Shown piece after piece: positions 9,480 through 18,629 of a stretch of 64,000 nucleotides of DNA (positions are counted from its first letter, which is position 1; every line of letters starts with the position of its first letter). This stretch comes from Saprospirales bacterium (GTDB taxonomy: Bacteria > Bacteroidota > Bacteroidia > Chitinophagales > Saprospiraceae). Position numbers and translations under genes: made by a program. The DNA is taken from NCBI GenBank assembly GCA_007695035.1, contig REEO01000060.1:1-64000 (forward strand), written 5' to 3'. The notes beneath the pieces are model-generated. The model was not told the origin of the DNA, ran no database searches, and worked only from the letters and a program-made list of their open reading frames with translations.

Positions 9480-9695
9480 TTAACCCCCGCTAATCTTTCG
9501 CACAATGTAGATGATACCCATGATGAGCAAGCTCAGTAAAATGCCTGTGGTTAGGGGAAAGTAGAAGGTGAAATTCTCGCGCTGGATTAAAATGTCACCG
9601 GGTAGTCTTCCAATCCAGGGGATGCGGACACCGTAGTGGATTCCAAGCCCGATAGCGATGATGATAATTCCTATTATCACGATAACTTTTCCCAT
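9480..9695 (-). CDS. DUF2905 small membrane protein
   Basis: This 71-residue protein has two hydrophobic segments (about residues 3-20 and 42-64) around the conserved loop IPWIGRLPGDILIQREN. That loop and size identify the DUF2905 family of uncharacterised inner-membrane proteins. The frame is open further upstream to 9749, but the family starts at MGKVI, so I chose the ATG at 9695. It follows the neighbouring membrane-protein gene by about 50 nt. The function is unknown. Confidence 0.85.
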   Translation of the reverse strand: MGKVIVIIGIIIIAIGLGIHYGVRIPWIGRLPGDILIQRENFTFYFPLTTGILLSLLIMGIIYIVRKISGG

Positions 9696-9748
9696 AAAAC
9701 TGCTTTTTGAATAAACGTCAATCCCTGTCCAGCCTATTGTACCGGGCA

Positions 9749-10357
9749 TTAAATCCTGTTTTCATAGGGTTTTAACCACAGCCGCAGCAGGGCTAAAAAA
9801 GCCGAAATAGACAGGAAGAAAAACAACTCAAAGATGCCAGTATTCCCCACGAAGTAAAACAACCCCAAAGAACCGAACAATACGATAAAAAGCATCCAAC
9901 CGGACCAGTGAAACAAGCTTTTGTCTATCTCCCCCAGGTAGCGGATGAATAAATACAGCGATGCCAGCAAACTGAGTGCAAAAAGGACTGCCATTAGGGC
10001 GTGCAGTCGTCTCAGGAATGGGAGCGTTTCCACTGCGGGTATTAGTACGGTGAGCACTAGAAAAATATGAGACCAGAGTAAAAGCCGGTGCGCTCTTTTG
10101 TGATAAAAAGATTTCATCATGTACAATCTACCGATGTAAAAAGTAATCAGAAAGCCCGTTACCACTCCCCACACTATAAAATCGACGCGGTAATCGCCCA
10201 TATTCCCAATCATACTCAGGGTGTAGTAAAAAGGGGATTCCTTAGTCGCGAAAAGGTAGGTGTACAGCGGGATAATGACCAGTGCAAAAAGGGCAAGGTA
10301 CTTAATGTATCCCCTGCCCCACTTTTCCTTTGACCATTTTTTCCACAACATCGGCAT
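9749..10357 (-). CDS. Polytopic membrane protein of unknown function
   Basis: The approximately 202-residue product has five or six hydrophobic helices separated by short basic loops and no soluble domain. I do not recognise the family. The longest frame begins with GTG at 10375; ATG codons at 10357 and 10351 are more likely starts. It lies just upstream of the DUF2905 gene in the same direction. The hybrid kinase gene ends 17 nt upstream of the longest possible start, so all three genes could share a transcript. Confidence 0.65.
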   Translation of the reverse strand: MPMLWKKWSKEKWGRGYIKYLALFALVIIPLYTYLFATKESPFYYTLSMIGNMGDYRVDFIVWGVVTGFLITFYIGRLYMMKSFYHKRAHRLLLWSHIFLVLTVLIPAVETLPFLRRLHALMAVLFALSLLASLYLFIRYLGEIDKSLFHWSGWMLFIVLFGSLGLFYFVGNTGIFELFFFLSISAFLALLRLWLKPYENRI

Positions 10358-10391
10358 AATGAGGCAATTATACACAAAAAATCCCAGTCCC

Positions 10392-12248
10392 TCACAAATC
10401 CCTCACTTGTTTTTTCCTGAATTTACTGGGAGCAATGCCGTATTTTTCGCTAAACTTTCTCGAAAAATAATTGGGGCTGGAAAATCCGACCTGCAAAGAC
10501 ACCTCCCCCACTTTCATTTTGCGGTCAACCAACAAACTCCTGGCTTTTTCCAATCGGTAATTCCGGATGTAAATGGAAGCGGAATGCCCGGAGACGGCCT
10601 TTAGTTTTCGGTAGAGTTGCATTCTGCTCAAAAACAGCTTTTTCGACAAAAGCTCTGCTCCCAAATTTTCATCCATGATGTTTTCGTCAATTGCGGAATT
10701 GATCCGCTTTATGAAGTTCGCATCGTGCCTTGGCTCAACTTCATCATCCTTCGATAAGGCATCATTCTCCTCAAATTTGTTGATTATGGTTTTGCGGTTG
10801 CTAATCATACTTTCGATGCGCGTGAGCAATTCCCTCGCATGAAAGGGCTTGGTAAGATAACAGTCTGCCCCTGCCCTCAACCCATGGAGCCTATCATCCA
10901 GGGAGACTTTAGCAGTGAGGATGAGCACGGGGATGTGACAACTGATCTCGTGCTTACGAAGCGCTCTGGTCATTGCCAGACCATCCAAACCGGGCATCAT
11001 CAAGTCTGTAACAATCAAATCCGGCACCTCTTCAATCGCCTTTTTCAAACCACTCGTACCGTCCTCGGCCTCGGCAAACCTGTACCCGGGTTCAATAATG
11101 GTCCTTATGTAGTTTCTCAGGTCCGCGTTGTCCTCGACCACCAAAATAAGTTCCTTGTCATCGCCCTCTATATCCCGTTCACTTTCAACCATTGCTTCGC
11201 GGGTTGATTGATTGGCATGAGGCGCCCTGGAAACAGAATGTGCCATTTCACCGGAGAGCTGGTCCAGAAAAAAGGAGGCTTCGATCAAAAGGCTGTCCTC
11301 ATCCGGTCGCTCAGTTTTGAGGTTGCCACCCATCTTTTCCAGGATTTCACCCGCCATCAGGAGCTCTGTCTTCTTTTTCCCCGGCAGGTCGGTATTGCTG
11401 AACCTGGTAGTAATATAACTTTTTGAATCTGAATTGGGGCAATAGCTTTCGGAGCAGTGAAAAGCCAGTTTCAGCTTTTTTCTCCCATTCAAAACAATGG
11501 ATATAATCTGCAACTCAGCGTTGATCTTTCCTTCCGTGGGCACCGCATTGACTGCATTGCTAAATAGGAGGTAAAAAACCTGTTTTAAGGAAGCGCTATC
11601 AGCCAAAAATTGAATATCTCCTCCAGGAAGTTCCTGTCTGAAATCTATGCCCTTTCGCTCGAGTATGGGCATAAAATTGTCGGCGATGGCCAGGAGAATT
11701 TTTTTAAGGTCAACAGCGGTCTTAATACCGGATTCCACCGTTTCGTTGAGGTTGGAAAGCTGTTCGAAGTGATTGAGGGTATTGAGCATTTGAACGCAAC
11801 TCTCATCCGCCATTTTCAACTTTTCACGAATGGAGGGGTCAGAGACTCTTTTGGCAGCATTTCTCACCGGTTCAATGACGATGGACATATGGGATCTCAT
11901 CTCGTGAATAAAGGCATTCAACCTTTGGTTTTTCAACAACTGCAGTTTACTAGCTTTTTCCGCGCCCTCCGGATTTTCCCTCTTTTCATCCGGTTCGGCC
12001 TGCTCCTCCCCTTTTACCCGAAAAAAATACCAGGACACTGCAAAACCGGTCGCGAAAAGCAGCCCGCCCGTCAACAAAACCACAATCCAGGTCGTAAGTG
12101 AAATCGCACTGTACAGGTAAAGAGGTTCAGAACTTGGTACCCCGGCACCAATCGTTACGAGCTGCCACCCATTTGTCACAAAAGAGGTTGCCGGCACCAG
12201 AGATAGCAGGCCAGAGATTATTGCAGTACCGGTTACACAGTTTGACAT
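10392..12248 (-). CDS. Hybrid histidine kinase-like / receiver / AraC regulator with degenerate ATPase domain
   Basis: This 618-residue regulator has, in order: a hydrophobic N-terminal segment (about 8-25), a second membrane helix (about 50-77), and a dimerisation helix with a candidate phosphoacceptor His115 in IHEMRSHM. A HATPase-like region (about 185-330), a receiver domain (about 367-485; Asp415 in VTDLMMPG, Lys467 in LTKP) and a C-terminal AraC-type helix-turn-helix (about 512-615) follow. This is the tail of a Bacteroidota hybrid two-component system without the usual large periplasmic sensor. In the HATPase region the N-box Asn231 survives, but the DxGxG and GxGxG ATP-binding motifs are not recognisable. 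The receiver and DNA-binding domains look intact. The start is the ATG at 12248; TTG codons lie just upstream. Confidence 0.85.
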   Translation of the reverse strand: MSNCVTGTAIISGLLSLVPATSFVTNGWQLVTIGAGVPSSEPLYLYSAISLTTWIVVLLTGGLLFATGFAVSWYFFRVKGEEQAEPDEKRENPEGAEKASKLQLLKNQRLNAFIHEMRSHMSIVIEPVRNAAKRVSDPSIREKLKMADESCVQMLNTLNHFEQLSNLNETVESGIKTAVDLKKILLAIADNFMPILERKGIDFRQELPGGDIQFLADSASLKQVFYLLFSNAVNAVPTEGKINAELQIISIVLNGRKKLKLAFHCSESYCPNSDSKSYITTRFSNTDLPGKKKTELLMAGEILEKMGGNLKTERPDEDSLLIEASFFLDQLSGEMAHSVSRAPHANQSTREAMVESERDIEGDDKELILVVEDNADLRNYIRTIIEPGYRFAEAEDGTSGLKKAIEEVPDLIVTDLMMPGLDGLAMTRALRKHEISCHIPVLILTAKVSLDDRLHGLRAGADCYLTKPFHARELLTRIESMISNRKTIINKFEENDALSKDDEVEPRHDANFIKRINSAIDENIMDENLGAELLSKKLFLSRMQLYRKLKAVSGHSASIYIRNYRLEKARSLLVDRKMKVGEVSLQVGFSSPNYFSRKFSEKYGIAPSKFRKKQVRDL

Positions 12249-12512
12249 ACACAACAAATATAGTAATTGTGTGGGAAATGATGGGGTCTGGGTGCCGGTT
12301 CATTGTCTGAATGAAGGATTTAAAGGGATTGCACGGATTTTCACTTTAGTCGTAAGTTTCTATGGAGATTCTCTCTTTGTCCTCCGTTCATTTCGACAAA
12401 GTCAATGTCCACCTCTGTGGGGGGACAGGCCATTTTCGGCGAAAGTACCAAATGGAGTATTATATAACCAATTTTTGAGGGGATTAAAGGTCGGGATAAT
12501 TTTTGGCGAGGG
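12249..12512. other. Short intergenic stretch with repeat-like segment
   Basis: About 260 bp between two minus-strand genes. The segment around 12367-12400 (CTCTTTGTCCTCCGTTCATTTCGAC) resembles the one at 9081-9105, suggesting a dispersed non-coding repeat. I see no gene or terminator here. Confidence 0.4.
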
Positions 12513-13115
12513 TTATCTCATTTTGGGTCGTTTTCTCTTACCACCTGGCCTGTGCATACCCTGGTTGCCCATGCCGGCCGTTTTGAGTACGCCCCTGTTA
12601 GCCAGTGCTTTTTCGTAGGTTCTCATTTGTTCCCTCAGATTGGGATCGGTGACCTTAAATTTTTTGGCCTTTCTGAAGTGCAGCACAGCGCCCTGCCAGT
12701 TGTTCTTTCCGGCGGCCAAATTTGCGAGTTGGAGATGCACCATTGCTTTTTCGTTGCCGGTAGCCAGCCCGGTATCCTTGGCCAATTGCAGATATTTCTC
12801 CGCTTTTTCATTCTCCTTGAGGTTCAGGGCAATGGTACCTTTCAACATAAAGAAATAAGCCCTGTTGGTCTTAAATAGCAACTTGGGGCTGAGTGTCAGG
12901 CCCAGCCGTTTTTCCGCTCCGAGAAAATCCATTTTCTCCATTTTCTTGGCTGCAGACTGTACAGTACCCAGCATAAGATAGGCCACCACCATTCCCACCC
13001 ATATTATGTAGAAGGGAAAGCTGTACCAAAATCCAAATAGAATGGAGGTGTAAATGGCCAGCGGCAGCAGGACCACAATCAGTACAAATCTCAGATATAT
13101 ATTTACTGTAAACAT
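12513..13115 (-). CDS. Membrane-anchored TPR-like protein
   Basis: The 200-residue protein starts with two membrane helices (about residues 7-28 and 30-50). About 110 residues of helical, TPR-like repeats follow (phrases such as GTIALNLKENEKAEKYLQLA and AKKMEKMDFLGAEKRL), then a basic C-terminal tail rich in Arg, Lys and Gly (about 175-200). The soluble part would face the cytoplasm if the N terminus is inside. I do not recognise a named family. The composition suggests a scaffold rather than an enzyme. Confidence 0.68.
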   Translation of the reverse strand: MFTVNIYLRFVLIVVLLPLAIYTSILFGFWYSFPFYIIWVGMVVAYLMLGTVQSAAKKMEKMDFLGAEKRLGLTLSPKLLFKTNRAYFFMLKGTIALNLKENEKAEKYLQLAKDTGLATGNEKAMVHLQLANLAAGKNNWQGAVLHFRKAKKFKVTDPNLREQMRTYEKALANRGVLKTAGMGNQGMHRPGGKRKRPKMR

Positions 13116-13453
13116 ATTTTACCGGTTTTAGCCCGCAAAGATAAGGAATATTTGACGCATCAGCGACTTGCAGCATCTGTAATTGATGGTGCGGGATTTC
13201 CTACAAATTATCCTTTTTGCTCGTGTCAAACGGGTATTGGCGGGTAAAAATTCTTTTGGGGTTGGTCGGAGTCAGTTTTGAATTGGTGAGTCGGGACGGC
13301 TGATGGCTTTCTCCAGTTGTGAATTGGTGAGTCTACGGAATTTCCCCAATTCCCCTTTGTGTCTTTTTCTCCGTGATCTCCGTGATCTCCGTGATCTCCG
13401 TGAACCTCCTCAAAAAAAGTATACGGACCTCCAGTAACACAATAATATCAACC
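13116..13453. repeat. Intergenic region with 9-bp tandem repeat and a 20-bp direct repeat
   Basis: This roughly 340-bp gap holds two repeats. CTCCGTGAT is repeated in tandem at 13369-13404: three exact copies and a fourth ending in A. CAGTTTTGAATTGGTGAGTC (13273-13292) recurs with one mismatch at 13314-13333. No gene fits here. Both look like non-coding, slippage- or copy-prone sequence. Confidence 0.75.
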
Positions 13454-14584
13454 TCACTCCACCACCATCATTTCACTGGAAATATAATCTGCCATTAATT
13501 TACCTTGCCTGCTGAGCGCATAATTACCACCATCCCGAATCTTCATATATCCCAATTTTAAAAAGTACTCAACCGTAGATTTCAACTCTTTTTCAGCACC
13601 GGGATACAGCTCCAATGCTCTTTCAAGAGAAATACCCTCTATCAGACGCAGCCCGGTAAGTACATATTCATTGTACCTGTCTTTGGGACTCAAATTTTCC
13701 ATCTCCAGGGGAAGCTGACCATTCTCTATGCTTTTCATGTAGAGGGCGTTGTTGGAGATGTTCCAGTAGCGTTTTTCTCCGTCAAAGGAATGGGCCGAGG
13801 GTCCACAACCGAGATATTTTAAACCCTTCCAATACGAACTGTTGTGTACAGCCCGGCAGCCGTTTTTAGCAAAATTGGATATTTCATACTGCTCATATTG
13901 ATTATTTTCCGCCCACCCCATCAACAATTCAAACTGTTGAGCCGAAGCTTCTTCATGCAATGGCTGCATTTTCCCGGTTTTGATTTGATGGTCCAAAACA
14001 GTTTTGGGCTCTACGGTCAGGGCATAGGCCGAAAAATGACGAAGACCCCAATTCTTAAACTGCTCCAGGTCCGAGAGCAGGTCCGCAGACTTTCGATGAG
14101 GAAGACCAAAGATCAAATCTGCAGTGAGCTTGTTGAATCCGAGTTCCAGGGCATTTTCCACGCTGGAGATAGCCTGATGCAAGTTGTGGCTCCTGTTCAT
14201 CCAGCGCAGATACTCCTCATCGAGGCACTGAATTCCGATACTCAATCTGTTAACCGGGGTTTCAGAAAGCATTTTTAGATAATCCCGGTTGAGGTCATCC
14301 GGATTGGACTCCAGAGTAATTTCCGAATCTGCATCCACCTCAAAGAGGTCGTAAATTTTACTAAAAAGCCGTTCCAATTCTCTCTCCCCAAGTACCGAGG
14401 GCGTTCCACCACCCAGATAGATGCTCCGGACTGTCTTTTCTTCTAAAAAATCGCATCTCTGTTCCAACTCTGCCAAAATGCAATCCAGCATTTCGCTACG
14501 CCGGATGAGATTGGTCGAAAAGTGAAAATTGCAGTAAGTGCAGGCCTTCCGGCAAAATGGTATGTGTATGTATATCCCGCTCAT
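13454..14584 (-). CDS. hemW: Radical SAM heme chaperone HemW
   Basis: This 376-residue protein is HemW, formerly called an oxygen-independent coproporphyrinogen III oxidase-like protein. It inserts heme into target proteins rather than oxidising the porphyrin. The radical-SAM iron-sulfur motif CxxxCxxC is at Cys11, Cys15 and Cys18. The YLGGGTPS motif that follows binds SAM, and a C-terminal HemW-type domain is present (about 300-376). In-frame ATG/GTG codons upstream of 14584 do not fit the family; MSGIYIHIPFC is the standard start. It is divergent from the ATP-PPase gene at 14776. Confidence 0.93.
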   Translation of the reverse strand: MSGIYIHIPFCRKACTYCNFHFSTNLIRRSEMLDCILAELEQRCDFLEEKTVRSIYLGGGTPSVLGERELERLFSKIYDLFEVDADSEITLESNPDDLNRDYLKMLSETPVNRLSIGIQCLDEEYLRWMNRSHNLHQAISSVENALELGFNKLTADLIFGLPHRKSADLLSDLEQFKNWGLRHFSAYALTVEPKTVLDHQIKTGKMQPLHEEASAQQFELLMGWAENNQYEQYEISNFAKNGCRAVHNSSYWKGLKYLGCGPSAHSFDGEKRYWNISNNALYMKSIENGQLPLEMENLSPKDRYNEYVLTGLRLIEGISLERALELYPGAEKELKSTVEYFLKLGYMKIRDGGNYALSRQGKLMADYISSEMMVVE

Positions 14585-14775
14585 GTCATTCAAAGATACG
14601 GAAATGGTAACGACATCGGGAGCGAATATTTTATCCCAGCCGTTCCCCATGGAGTGTTTTCTCAAAACACCATCCCATTCCCCTGATTTCTAGTTGCAAA
14701 CAGCGAACAGGATTGTTGTTAAAGGGTTCTAAACAATAAGCCGTAAAAGATCACTTTGAAGAAAACAGCAATGGA

Positions 14776-15477
14776 ATGAAAAACAATGACAGAACATTTC
14801 TCAGTTGGAGCAGTGGCAAGGATTCCGCCTTTGCCCTTGATATGCTTAATAAAAATGGCATACGGATTCCCGATTTGCTACTGACAGCCGTGGACGAAAA
14901 AAGCCTCAGAGTGCCGATTCACCAAATTCCCGTGGACTTGATTAAAGAGCAATTCAGAGCAACCGGAGTCAAAGGTGAAATCCTGGAATTACCGGCCAAT
15001 GCCACCAATCGCGAATACGAACACACCTGGTCCGAAAAACTGACTCAACTCCGGGGCGATGGATATCGCTTCGCGGCTTTTGGAGATATTTTTCTCGAAG
15101 ACATCAAAGTATACAGAGAAAAACAGTACAGTGGTACCGCCATCCGGCCGATTTTTCCGATTTGGGGAATGGACAGCCATGAATATATGCACAATTTTAT
15201 CGATCTGGGATTTAGGGCTGTGGTGGTTTCCCTCGACCTTTCAAAAATGGATGCTTCATTTCTGGGAAGGGAAATTGACCATGCGTTTTTAAATGACCTT
15301 CCCCCGGGAGTGGATCCCGCCGGAGAAAATGGGGAATTCCACACATTCTGCTTCGATGGCCCGTGTTTTAAAAAGCCCGTACTTTTTGAGAAGGGAGATA
15401 AAAGTACCGTGGTTGAGGGAAGTGGGCCATATGCAATGGAAATGGCGCAATTGGAGATTGGACCTTTGGCCAAATAG
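14776..15477 (+). CDS. Diphthine-ammonia ligase-like ATP-PPase (DUF71/COG2102)
   Basis: This 233-residue protein has the PP-loop SSGKDS at residues 12-17 and the C-terminal family signature GENGEFHTFCFDGPCF near 200. Both are diagnostic of the adenine-nucleotide alpha-hydrolase family that includes eukaryotic and archaeal diphthine-ammonia ligase. Bacteria lack diphthamide, so the true substrate here is unknown; an ATP-dependent amidation or thiolation is likely from the fold. The gene is probably monocistronic: about 220 bp separate it from the next gene, which has its own promoter. Confidence 0.88.
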   Translation: MKNNDRTFLSWSSGKDSAFALDMLNKNGIRIPDLLLTAVDEKSLRVPIHQIPVDLIKEQFRATGVKGEILELPANATNREYEHTWSEKLTQLRGDGYRFAAFGDIFLEDIKVYREKQYSGTAIRPIFPIWGMDSHEYMHNFIDLGFRAVVVSLDLSKMDASFLGREIDHAFLNDLPPGVDPAGENGEFHTFCFDGPCFKKPVLFEKGDKSTVVEGSGPYAMEMAQLEIGPLAK

Positions 15478-15572
15478 CCATAATTCTACAAGTTAATACT
15501 AAATCTTTCACGCTCAACCAATGGCAGTAAAACCAGGACACTCTTTTCGGTAAAGAAGTAACAATATGTTTT

Positions 15573-15612
15573 TGCAACATTGTTGCATTTATGAAATCTT
15601 TACCTATATTTG
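15573..15612 (+). promoter_or_regulatory. Promoter with overlapping palindromic operator of the DUF1826-COG0523 operon
   Basis: The perfect inverted repeat TGCAACA-T-TGTTGCA lies at 15573-15587. A -7 element TATATTTG (15605-15612) fits the Bacteroidota consensus TAnnTTTG exactly. Counting 19 nt back from it gives TTG at 15583-15585, inside the right half of the palindrome, as the -33 element. A repressor bound there would block RNA polymerase. The same 19-mer, TTTTTGCAACATTGTTGCA, recurs in the promoter of the DUF4625 lipoprotein. The expected transcript has a leader of about 80 nt. Confidence 0.75.
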
Positions 15613-15700
15613 CATCATCAGCGTAATAAGGAGGGTCAAACTAATTTAGAGCCGGCTGATATAATTTTTTCACAACTGTAATCATAAAACGATATTGACA

Positions 15701-16351
15701 ATGATAAAAAATGAGTCTTTGGTTGTTAAGAATGCCTCGATCGGCAACTCCTCGAAAAACTTATTTGAGATTCACGAGGAGGACAAAAACATCGCGATTT
15801 ATCAAAGGGATACCTCTGGGTTAAAGCAAGAGTTAGAAAATTTGGCCGGTCAAAAAATTGAGTTTAGGAAAAGCGGAACTCCCCGCCAAATTGTGGACGC
15901 CTTAAAGGAGTATCTTACAGCCTTTCCGTTCGAAACTTCCGCCATGAGAAGCGACATTGAATATCTTTTAGATCTTTTTCAGAAAGTATCTGAATCAGAA
16001 ACCTTCAAAGTGTTTTTGGCCACCATTAACAACAACATGTGCAGACGCTTTCATACCGATGTCAATGATTTGCGCCTTTTGTGCACCTACATAGGAGAGG
16101 GAACTCTGTGGCTTCCGGAGGAGAATCTCAATCGAAATGCCCTTGACAGTATGAAGGACAACGAGAATATAGTAAAAGATGAATCCATGATTGGGAAAGT
16201 CTCATCAGGGGATGTAGCCATTTTGAAAGGATGTATCTATCCGGCTGAAGGAACCAGGGCCGTGGTCCATCGCAGTCCGACCATTGAAGAATCCGGCCGG
16301 GAGCGTCTTTTATTGAGAATTGACACTGAGGAATTTATGACTTCACTTTGA
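15701..16351 (+). CDS. DUF1826 protein, probable metal-homeostasis partner
   Basis: The 216-residue protein matches the DUF1826 family: about 40 variable N-terminal residues, then a conserved core. The core includes MCRRFHTDVNDLRLLCTY-like sequence near 113 and the C-terminal HRSPTIEESGRERLLLRID segment. It has no signal peptide or membrane helix, so it is cytoplasmic. From my knowledge of the family, DUF1826 genes often sit beside COG0523 GTPases in zinc-responsive loci, as here (60 nt upstream of one). The biochemical role is unknown. The start is ATG at 15701; a TTG two codons upstream is in frame but less likely. Confidence 0.84.
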   Translation: MIKNESLVVKNASIGNSSKNLFEIHEEDKNIAIYQRDTSGLKQELENLAGQKIEFRKSGTPRQIVDALKEYLTAFPFETSAMRSDIEYLLDLFQKVSESETFKVFLATINNNMCRRFHTDVNDLRLLCTYIGEGTLWLPEENLNRNALDSMKDNENIVKDESMIGKVSSGDVAILKGCIYPAEGTRAVVHRSPTIEESGRERLLLRIDTEEFMTSL

Positions 16352-16410
16352 TTGTCAGCTACTGCTTTTAAGGAAAAAACCTGCACACTTTAAAAAATTA
16401 ATACAAGAAC

Positions 16411-17622
16411 ATGAATAGTATTCAACAAAAGTTACCGGTAACTGTACTCAGCGGATTTTTGGGAGCAGGAAAGACCACCCTGCTCAATCACATACTACAC
16501 AACAAAGAGGGCTTGAGAGTTGCAGTTATTGTAAACGACATGAGTGAAGTGAATGTGGATGCAAAACTGGTTGAAAACGAAAACACACTTTCGCGCACTG
16601 ATGAGAAGCTTGTAGAGATGAGTAACGGTTGTATTTGCTGCACGCTTCGAGAAGATCTGATGATTGAAGTTGAGAAATTGGCCAGGGAAAAAAGGTTTGA
16701 CTATTTACTGATTGAGAGTACAGGCATAAGTGAGCCGGTGCCGGTTGCACAAACCTTCTATTACGTGGACGAAGAAAATGGGATCGATCTGTCTCGTTTT
16801 AGCTATGTGGACACCATGGTTACTGTAGTTGACTGTTTAAACTTTTTCAAGGATTTCGGAACGAATGAACTCCTCCGGGACCGGGATCTGACTGATATAG
16901 AGGGTGACTTTCGAACAATAGTAAACCTGCTGGTTGATCAGGTAGAGTTTGCCAATATCATCATCCTGAATAAAACCGACCTGGTGGATGAAAAGACCAA
17001 AGGATTGTTGAAGGCAGCAATAAAAAAGCTGAATCCAACTGCGCGAATAATCTATTCAGAATTTGCCAGGGTACATCCTGAACACATTCTCAATACAGGA
17101 TTGTTCGACTTTGAAAAAGCACTGACATCAGCCGGCTGGCAAAAAGAATTGGAAGCTGAGAGCCACAACCCTGAAACCGAAGAATACGGGATTGGCTCTT
17201 TCGTCTTCCGCGACCAAAGACCTTTTCACCCTGAGCGTTTTTGGAACTATCTAAATAATCACTACCCGGCAACTGTTATCAGGGCCAAGGGTTTGTTTTG
17301 GTTAGCCTCGAGACCGGCCGAGGCACTAAACTTTTCACAGGCAGGAGGTTCTTCCCGTCTGGAAAAAGCGGGTGTATGGTGGTGCAGCATGCCTTTCGAC
17401 CAACGAATTCAGTATGAAGCCTTTATCGAAAACAAGGATTATATCGAGAGTAAATGGAGTGAAAAATGGGGTGATCGCATCAATGAACTGGTTTTCATAG
17501 GGCAGGATATTGACAAGGACAAGATGATAGCTGACCTAAGTGGCTGTTTGTTACAAGAAAGTGAGTACCCGATTTTTGAAAACAGAATGGGATTCAATGA
17601 TCCCTTTCCGATAGAACAGTGA
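16411..17622 (+). CDS. COG0523 (CobW/ZigA-type) metallochaperone GTPase
   Basis: This 403-residue G3E-family GTPase probably moves zinc (or another metal) to client proteins when the metal is scarce. The features are clear: Walker A GFLGAGKT at 15-22; the CxCC metal site at Cys74, Cys76 and Cys77; the NKTD guanine-specificity motif near residue 187; and a C-terminal CobW_C domain (about 265-385) containing WWCSMP. There is no cobalamin gene nearby, so a CobW role is unlikely. The DUF1826 partner and the palindromic promoter point to zinc starvation. It is convergent with the TspO-like gene, 9 nt away. Confidence 0.9.
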   Translation: MNSIQQKLPVTVLSGFLGAGKTTLLNHILHNKEGLRVAVIVNDMSEVNVDAKLVENENTLSRTDEKLVEMSNGCICCTLREDLMIEVEKLAREKRFDYLLIESTGISEPVPVAQTFYYVDEENGIDLSRFSYVDTMVTVVDCLNFFKDFGTNELLRDRDLTDIEGDFRTIVNLLVDQVEFANIIILNKTDLVDEKTKGLLKAAIKKLNPTARIIYSEFARVHPEHILNTGLFDFEKALTSAGWQKELEAESHNPETEEYGIGSFVFRDQRPFHPERFWNYLNNHYPATVIRAKGLFWLASRPAEALNFSQAGGSSRLEKAGVWWCSMPFDQRIQYEAFIENKDYIESKWSEKWGDRINELVFIGQDIDKDKMIADLSGCLLQESEYPIFENRMGFNDPFPIEQ

Positions 17623-17631
17623 AACGCCGGG

Positions 17632-18426
17632 TCAAATCTCCCCCCTCTTCCATTTTTCAATAGGGGAGGTATCGTGATTTTTCATCCCGTGGTACAAACC
17701 AACTCCAAACACAATTACGCTTACGAGCAGAGCCGTCCACCAAACCAGCATCTGATCATCAGGAAGGTTGAAAACTATGGCAATGAGTCCCCAGGCCGCG
17801 ACAAAGGTCGTTTCTCTCATATTGCGGTGGAGGGTGAGGAAAATGTAAATAGTCCCGGCAGCGATGAGTATCAAAGCCGCCCAAATAGACTCACCGGCTC
17901 CTCCTCCTTCCCAACCGGAGGCTTTTAGAAATACAGCAACGTTTATAACGGATGCCAAAATCACCCAGCCGGTGTAAATACAAATGGGCCACCATACCAG
18001 TGAAATTTGCCGAACTGGTGCATCCCAAATTTCCAACCGCAGATTGATACAGAGCTTAATAAGCGAAAACAACAAAACGAAGATGAGTAGCAGTGAAACC
18101 ATAATTTGATCACCGGTCCAGGCAATTATCCATCCTGCATTTGCCAGGTTGGAGATAAAGAACCAAATCCCCGCCGGCTGCAGCGACTGAGGATCCTTTT
18201 CCGAACTTCTGCCCACCCATTGATATACCACAAAGCCGATTAAGAAAAGGTATATCAGTCCCCAAATGGAGAAAGCGTAACCGGCCGGTGTGATAAGGGT
18301 AGGATACTTTGCGCTTATTTCTCCCACGGTGTTTTCTACCATGCTGCCTGAACCGTATAGGTAATTCACCACGAGGACAAGCAAGAGAGAAACCGTATTA
18401 AGCCAAAGAAGCAGCGTGTTTTTCAT
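17632..18426 (-). CDS. TspO/MBR-like tryptophan-rich membrane protein
   Basis: The 264-residue protein has about seven hydrophobic helices and is rich in Trp. The segments TPAGYAFSIWGLIYLFL near 45 and the later WWPICIYTGWVILA resemble TspO/MBR proteins, but the chain is about 100 residues longer than classical TspO. The Bacteroidota form is usually annotated as a tryptophan-rich sensory protein. Its ligand, a tetrapyrrole or sterol in TspO, is unproven here. It is convergent with the COG0523 gene. A degenerate copy of the shared palindrome lies about 60 bp upstream (18486-18500). Confidence 0.8.
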   Translation of the reverse strand: MKNTLLLWLNTVSLLLVLVVNYLYGSGSMVENTVGEISAKYPTLITPAGYAFSIWGLIYLFLIGFVVYQWVGRSSEKDPQSLQPAGIWFFISNLANAGWIIAWTGDQIMVSLLLIFVLLFSLIKLCINLRLEIWDAPVRQISLVWWPICIYTGWVILASVINVAVFLKASGWEGGGAGESIWAALILIAAGTIYIFLTLHRNMRETTFVAAWGLIAIVFNLPDDQMLVWWTALLVSVIVFGVGLYHGMKNHDTSPIEKWKRGEI

Positions 18427-18485
18427 TCGTTTATTTTTCTATCGGGAGCAGGAAAACAACCAACACTTTATCATCTTCCGTCTTG

Positions 18486-18500
18486 TGCGACAATGTTTTA
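18486..18500. promoter_or_regulatory. Possible degenerate copy of the TGCAACAATGTTGCA operator
   Basis: The plus strand reads TGCGACAATGTTTTA, matching 12 of 15 positions of the palindrome found at 20548-20562. One half site is nearly intact and the other is degraded. It lies upstream of the TspO-like gene. It may be a weak third site or chance. Confidence 0.25.
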
Positions 18501-18629
18501 TGTACTATGTGATCCGGATCCTATTTTTGAACCAGACCACAGAAAAACACAGACTCCGGTCAATTGTTGCGGGAACACAGGTTTTATAGGTCAGCATTTA
18601 AATGCTTAGTTTTGCTTAAAATCAGCGCG

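Noticed and set aside
16411-17622. CobW in cobalamin synthesis
   Set aside because: No cobalamin gene is nearby and the promoter and DUF1826 neighbour point to a metal-starvation role.
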